Shown here: piece by piece, positions 61,050 through 64,000 of the stretch | Position numbering within the stretch: the first letter of the stretch is position 1 | Layout: every line of letters begins with the position of its first letter | NCBI GenBank assembly: GCA_947172415.1 | Contig: OX359195.1 | Coordinates: forward strand, 310,001-374,000 | Direction: 5' to 3' | Source of the DNA: Chondrosia reniformis | Lineage: Eukaryota; Porifera; Demospongiae; Chondrillida; Chondrillidae | DNA: 64,000 nucleotides | Notes under the pieces: model-generated | Seen by the model: the letters and a program-made list of their open reading frames with translations, nothing else | Databases searched by the model: none | Told to the model about the DNA's origin: nothing | Translations under genes and position numbers: made by a program

Positions 61050-61352
61050 ACATGGGAGACCCAGATGTCATTAAAGAGTTTCTTGGTACAATTCTGAATG
61101 ATTTGAAGGAGCGTTCCAACATCAAAGATGTAGCACAGCAGTTGCACAGTAAGAAAGTTGTCAAGAGAGGGCAATATGACAGATTAGCTGATGCTGAAGT
61201 TGAAGCTGCTGGTGGACTGCTATATGGCTTCCTGATCGGTGATCCGAGTCTTAGAAAGCTTCGTTGTTTACGAGACATACTTCTAGAGGACAGCGGAGAA
61301 CAGAACAAGGCACTTGGAAGGAAAATTCGAAAATTTCTTACACGTTATAAAG
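61050..61352 (+). CDS. CARD-like domain 3 exon (303 bases)
   Basis: After an actacag acceptor it reads PDVIKEFLGTILNDLKERS, IKDVAQQLHSKKVVKRGQYD, AGGLLYGFLIGDPSLRKLR, CLRDILLEDSG and LGRKIRKFLTRY, ending aaag|gtagcc in phase 1. The order (LxxKxVVxxxQ, LLxxLxGDPS, CLRxxL) parallels domain 2, so the two arose by exon duplication within this gene or family. It could be in one transcript with the others, since all junctions are phase 1. Confidence 0.68.
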
Positions 61353-61409
61353 GTAGCCTTTATATAGATGGAGTAATATATAGTGTTACCTACATACATA
61401 ATTCTAATA

Positions 61410-62149
61410 CAGTGGTCCCCACTTATTCTAATAACACTTAAAATAATATTGTAATGTTTTCTGGCAATCCCAATTCATTTGTATACCATCCAATATAAAA
61501 TTAACTGCTTAAAAGAATAACATTTAATCTTATAATACTCTGGATATTGGAATATAAATTTAGTGAATATTGAGCAAGATTTATGATGTAGTAATAAATA
61601 TTTGCTAATTGTTTATAAAAATATGATATCAAGCAATGTATAATGTATACTAATACTAACTAAAGCTCAAAAAGTGAAGAAAATGGTTAAGGTAGTTTGT
61701 AATATCTTTAATTGCCCTACCACTCCCACAAGAAGTCTATGTACAATCAAACCTCGATTATCTGGTCGTCTAAGCTAAGGGCACCTCTGTCTACTACTGG
61801 CATTTGTTTTCCGTATGAGCAGCCATTTTATCACATGAATCCCTGTGAATCGCCATAGTTTTTAACACTAGATTTGATATTTAAGTTTCAGTAAAGCAGA
61901 ATATCCTGATGGCATCAAATTCAAAGTAGTGTGGAAAAAACAGGAGTTTTAAATATGTAGTCCAGTTATGCGTATATATAGTACATGTAAGTGTGTTATA
62001 TTCAGTATTGTTTCTGAGATACGGGCAAATTTAGAGTTACGAGCACCCTTTGGTCCCACACTGCCCAGATAAGAGAGGCTTTACTTTACCTTCTAATACC
62101 TAGACTGGTTAGCACGAAATGCTGATAATGAATTAACCGGGGCCCACTG
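61410..62149. mobile_element. 740-bp Tigger-like element with a second element nested inside
   Basis: Outer ends cagtggtccccactta and ggggcccactg are flanked by TA. Inside, about 61744-62087 is bounded by caatcaaacctcgattatct and cccagataagagaggcttt, another pair of inverted ends. Neither codes for transposase. Diverged parts recur at 56937-57740 and 58555-58630. Confidence 0.65.
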
Positions 62150-62285
62150 TAGCTTGTTATCGTCAATTTCAGAATGGTTGTCCAAATGGCAAATGATGTG
62201 ATGTCATAGCAAATGCATGACATCAGAATTGGCCCAAATGGTCACTCGACCTCAAAAATGAACCAACACTTCCTAGATGTGCTGC

Positions 62286-62592
62286 TCAGTTCCAGAATGT
62301 TTCCAGAGGAGGAGGACATGGTTTTCTCAGTGAACCAATACTCGTCATCATTGCAACCGAATGACACTTTGTTAGCGCTCCTTCAGGCTCTATCTTCTCA
62401 GAATTGAGTGACAATAGCTTTAGTCTATTATCGGGAACAGCGAGCATCCCAGTGACCAACACAGGAACAGTAGGTGTGTTAGAGGCGATCTCTTCTGGAA
62501 TGTGATAGTTAAGGAGCTGGTGGTGAAAGTTCTTCCCTCCACGGATCCGGATGCCAAGGACTTTCGTAGTGAAGAGCGTACCAAGAAGCTGT
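62286..62592 (-). other. unassigned open frame on the minus strand
   Basis: After a good acceptor (aatatttacag, minus strand, at about 62593) a frame of ~102 codons is open: LLGTLFTTKVLGIRIRGGK, HIPEEIASNTPTVPVLVTG, LAVPDNRLKLLSLNSEK, then a stop after LETFWN. Composition is protein-like and GC is higher than in the surroundings. I do not recognise it. It may be an exon of another gene or a captured fragment. Confidence 0.35.
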
Positions 62593-62777
62593 AAATATTA
62601 ATTGAAATCAGATAGCTGCTATAATATTAATATTTATAACTATGCATATTTTCACTATCTTATTTCCATGCCTTTTCAAACCTGCCATATTATTTACTTA
62701 ATGTTTTAAGTGTTTTTTTGTACGTATGAGTCTTGCACTGGTTTTTATACTGTTCCTATTTCTGGTTTCCTCTGTAG

Positions 62778-63080
62778 ACACTCCAGTGAAGCCAACCATC
62801 CTAGACCTCCAGTATGTGACAGAATCTGTAGCAGTCATTCACTCAAATGGGATCTGTAGACGATTAGGGGTCAGTGAGGTAGTGCTCAGCCAAGCTGACC
62901 AAACCTACCCTCTCAACACTGCTGGAGCTCCAGGAAAGAGGTTCATGTATGGCTTGCAGGACTGGTACAATGGAAATGGAGTCCTCAATGGCAGAGCTGT
63001 ACCAGTGACACTTTCAGTTCTCTGTAAGGTGCTTGAGGAGAGCAGGTGTAGAAGTGTGGCTGAAGGACTGAGGAAACAAA
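62778..63080 (+). CDS. death-domain-like exon (303 bases)
   Basis: The acceptor tcctctgtag and donor acaaa|gtacat delimit a phase 1 to phase 1 block of 101 codons: KPTILDLQYVTESVAVIHS, GICRRLGVSEVVLSQADQTY, KRFMYGLQDWYNGNG, PVTLSVLCKVLEES and SVAEGLRKQ. The helix order, with the LGVS turn, a tryptophan near the middle and a final VLxxLxxxGLR-like helix, matches death domains. An upstream ATG at 62726 with a hydrophobic stretch (LALVFILFLFLVSS) lies in the polypyrimidine tract of the acceptor and is not taken as the start. It probably belongs to the same gene as the CARD-like exons. Confidence 0.68.
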
Positions 63081-63198
63081 GTACATATACACACACCATT
63101 GAATGTACGTACATACTAAATACTAAACATGTATTTACATTTTAATCAGACCAGTATGAGTTTGGAGAGAGGAAACTGAATATTCTTTACTTTATTAG

Positions 63199-63276
63199 GA
63201 GCATTTAGGGCATCAGAATTATCCCAAACAGAACCACAAGTCAGTCAAACTCCAGACCAGACAGGGACTGTGACTA
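63199..63276 (+). CDS. linker exon after the death domain (78 bases)
   Basis: Bounded by ttattag and a|gtgagt, phase 1, it reads AFRASELSQTEPQVSQTPDQ and TGTVT, a Ser/Thr/Gln-rich linker. The gene must continue to the right of the window, since no stop is reached. Confidence 0.6.
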
Positions 63277-64000
63277 GTGAGTCAAACAACTTATTGCAAT
63301 CCAGTCACATTTATCAACTTTTTCTCTATTTCTACACTCTATGCCTGCATGGTTGACCTGTATGTACATATATGTCCTAGAGTTCCTTATTGTCAGGAGA
63401 GACACAGTACATATGGAAATGGCATTTCCTTCAATGTTTCTAACTTTGTAAGTGAACTTCGGGAAAACTTCCATAAACTTTTGATGAAGCTTCGGTAAAT
63501 CTTTAATCGAACTTCAGTGAATATTTGATCGAACTTTGACATAACTTTGATTTAAATTTGACAAAATTTTGATTGGAGCTTTGTCCTAATAGTCATCTCA
63601 GTAGCAGTAGTACAAAAACCATTATAGCATAAGTGCATAAGCATAAGTGTGAAATATGTACCTGTTAATTCTTTGAAATTTGCTTGAACTTGATCAAGCA
63701 TCGATTAAACTTCGCTCTAACTTCAATCTGGAGCTTTGAATGGAAACGCCATATGTACCATATATAATATCATCAGGTTAAGATCTGTGAGATGGAAAGT
63801 GTGGTGAGATATTTCATTTACTGATCGCCAATAGTGGTTGATCAGACCATTATGAATCAGACCATTATGAAGAGAGGGAAAGGCTGTTCCTCTAGTACAG
63901 TGCATATGCATGCATTGGTGTCATGGTAGCACGTGTTTACTTGAAGCTCCAAAATTTGTGACATATTACAAGTACTAGACTGTACTTACTTACGAGTACC
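63277..64000. other. intron sequence, partly duplicated from 58.0-58.25 kb
   Basis: 63280-63535 repeats 58005-58245 (catggttgacctgtatgtac, gaacttcgggaaaacttcc). 63470-63720 has a loose aacttc/aactttga periodic pattern. 63925-63975 resembles 55305-55355. No exon seen. Confidence 0.5.

Noticed and set aside
62726-62777. Signal peptide start (ATG 62726) for the death-domain exon
   Set aside because: The hydrophobic codons are the polypyrimidine tract of a consensus acceptor, and the exon length and phase match its sister exons exactly.

Overview
This is eukaryotic, AT-rich DNA: split genes with GT/AG introns, TATA boxes, many microsatellites and minisatellites, and both LINE and DNA-transposon relics. 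The gene content (a tandem family of secreted cysteine-rich proteins, NUP210, an LC3/Atg8 gene, an Ig-superfamily gene and CARD/death-fold exons) fits a demosponge, most likely Amphimedon queenslandica. The species is inferred from remembered protein style, not from a search.

Layout. (1) 0.3-43 kb: a minus-strand tandem array of a lineage-specific family, with eight intact intronless genes (4.4, 13.1, 17.1, 21.2, 28.7, 31.9, 37.6, 41.5 kb) and eight relics. Each protein is an N-terminal secretion or anchor segment, a coiled-coil stalk and a ~220-residue head with ten conserved cysteines and short variable loops. Two stalk types (A, B) and two head types (D, Q) occur in all four combinations. 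(2) Two damaged copies of part of NUP210 (0.8-2.35 and 9.47-11.07 kb, plus strand) lie in the left part of the array, with a LINE relic at 3-3.84 kb. (3) About 27.1-34.6 kb is repeated in tandem at about 34.6-44.2 kb. The duplication junction cut an Ig-superfamily gene, leaving a two-exon stump at 33.9-34.6 kb and a full four-exon gene at 43.5-45.5 kb. (4) 48.15-54.89 kb: a four-exon minus-strand MAP1LC3/Atg8 gene whose introns hold several minisatellites. (5) From 54.9 kb a divergent promoter region leads into plus-strand exons (55.65-63.28 kb) for three CARD-like folds and one death-domain-like fold, joined by phase-1 introns full of pogo/Tigger-like elements. This gene runs off the window.

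The most interesting signals are: the loop-variable secreted receptor-like array; hammerhead ribozyme motifs in the array spacers, one inside a recent ~230-bp insertion with a 13-bp target-site duplication; repeated 4-bp CGTA insertions at TA dinucleotides between paralogous segments; and complementary lesions in the two NUP210 copies.

In biological terms, the array, the Ig protein and the death-fold gene look like innate-recognition genes, but no function was tested here. All exon models come from reading frame, splice-site consensus and phase, and need transcript data.
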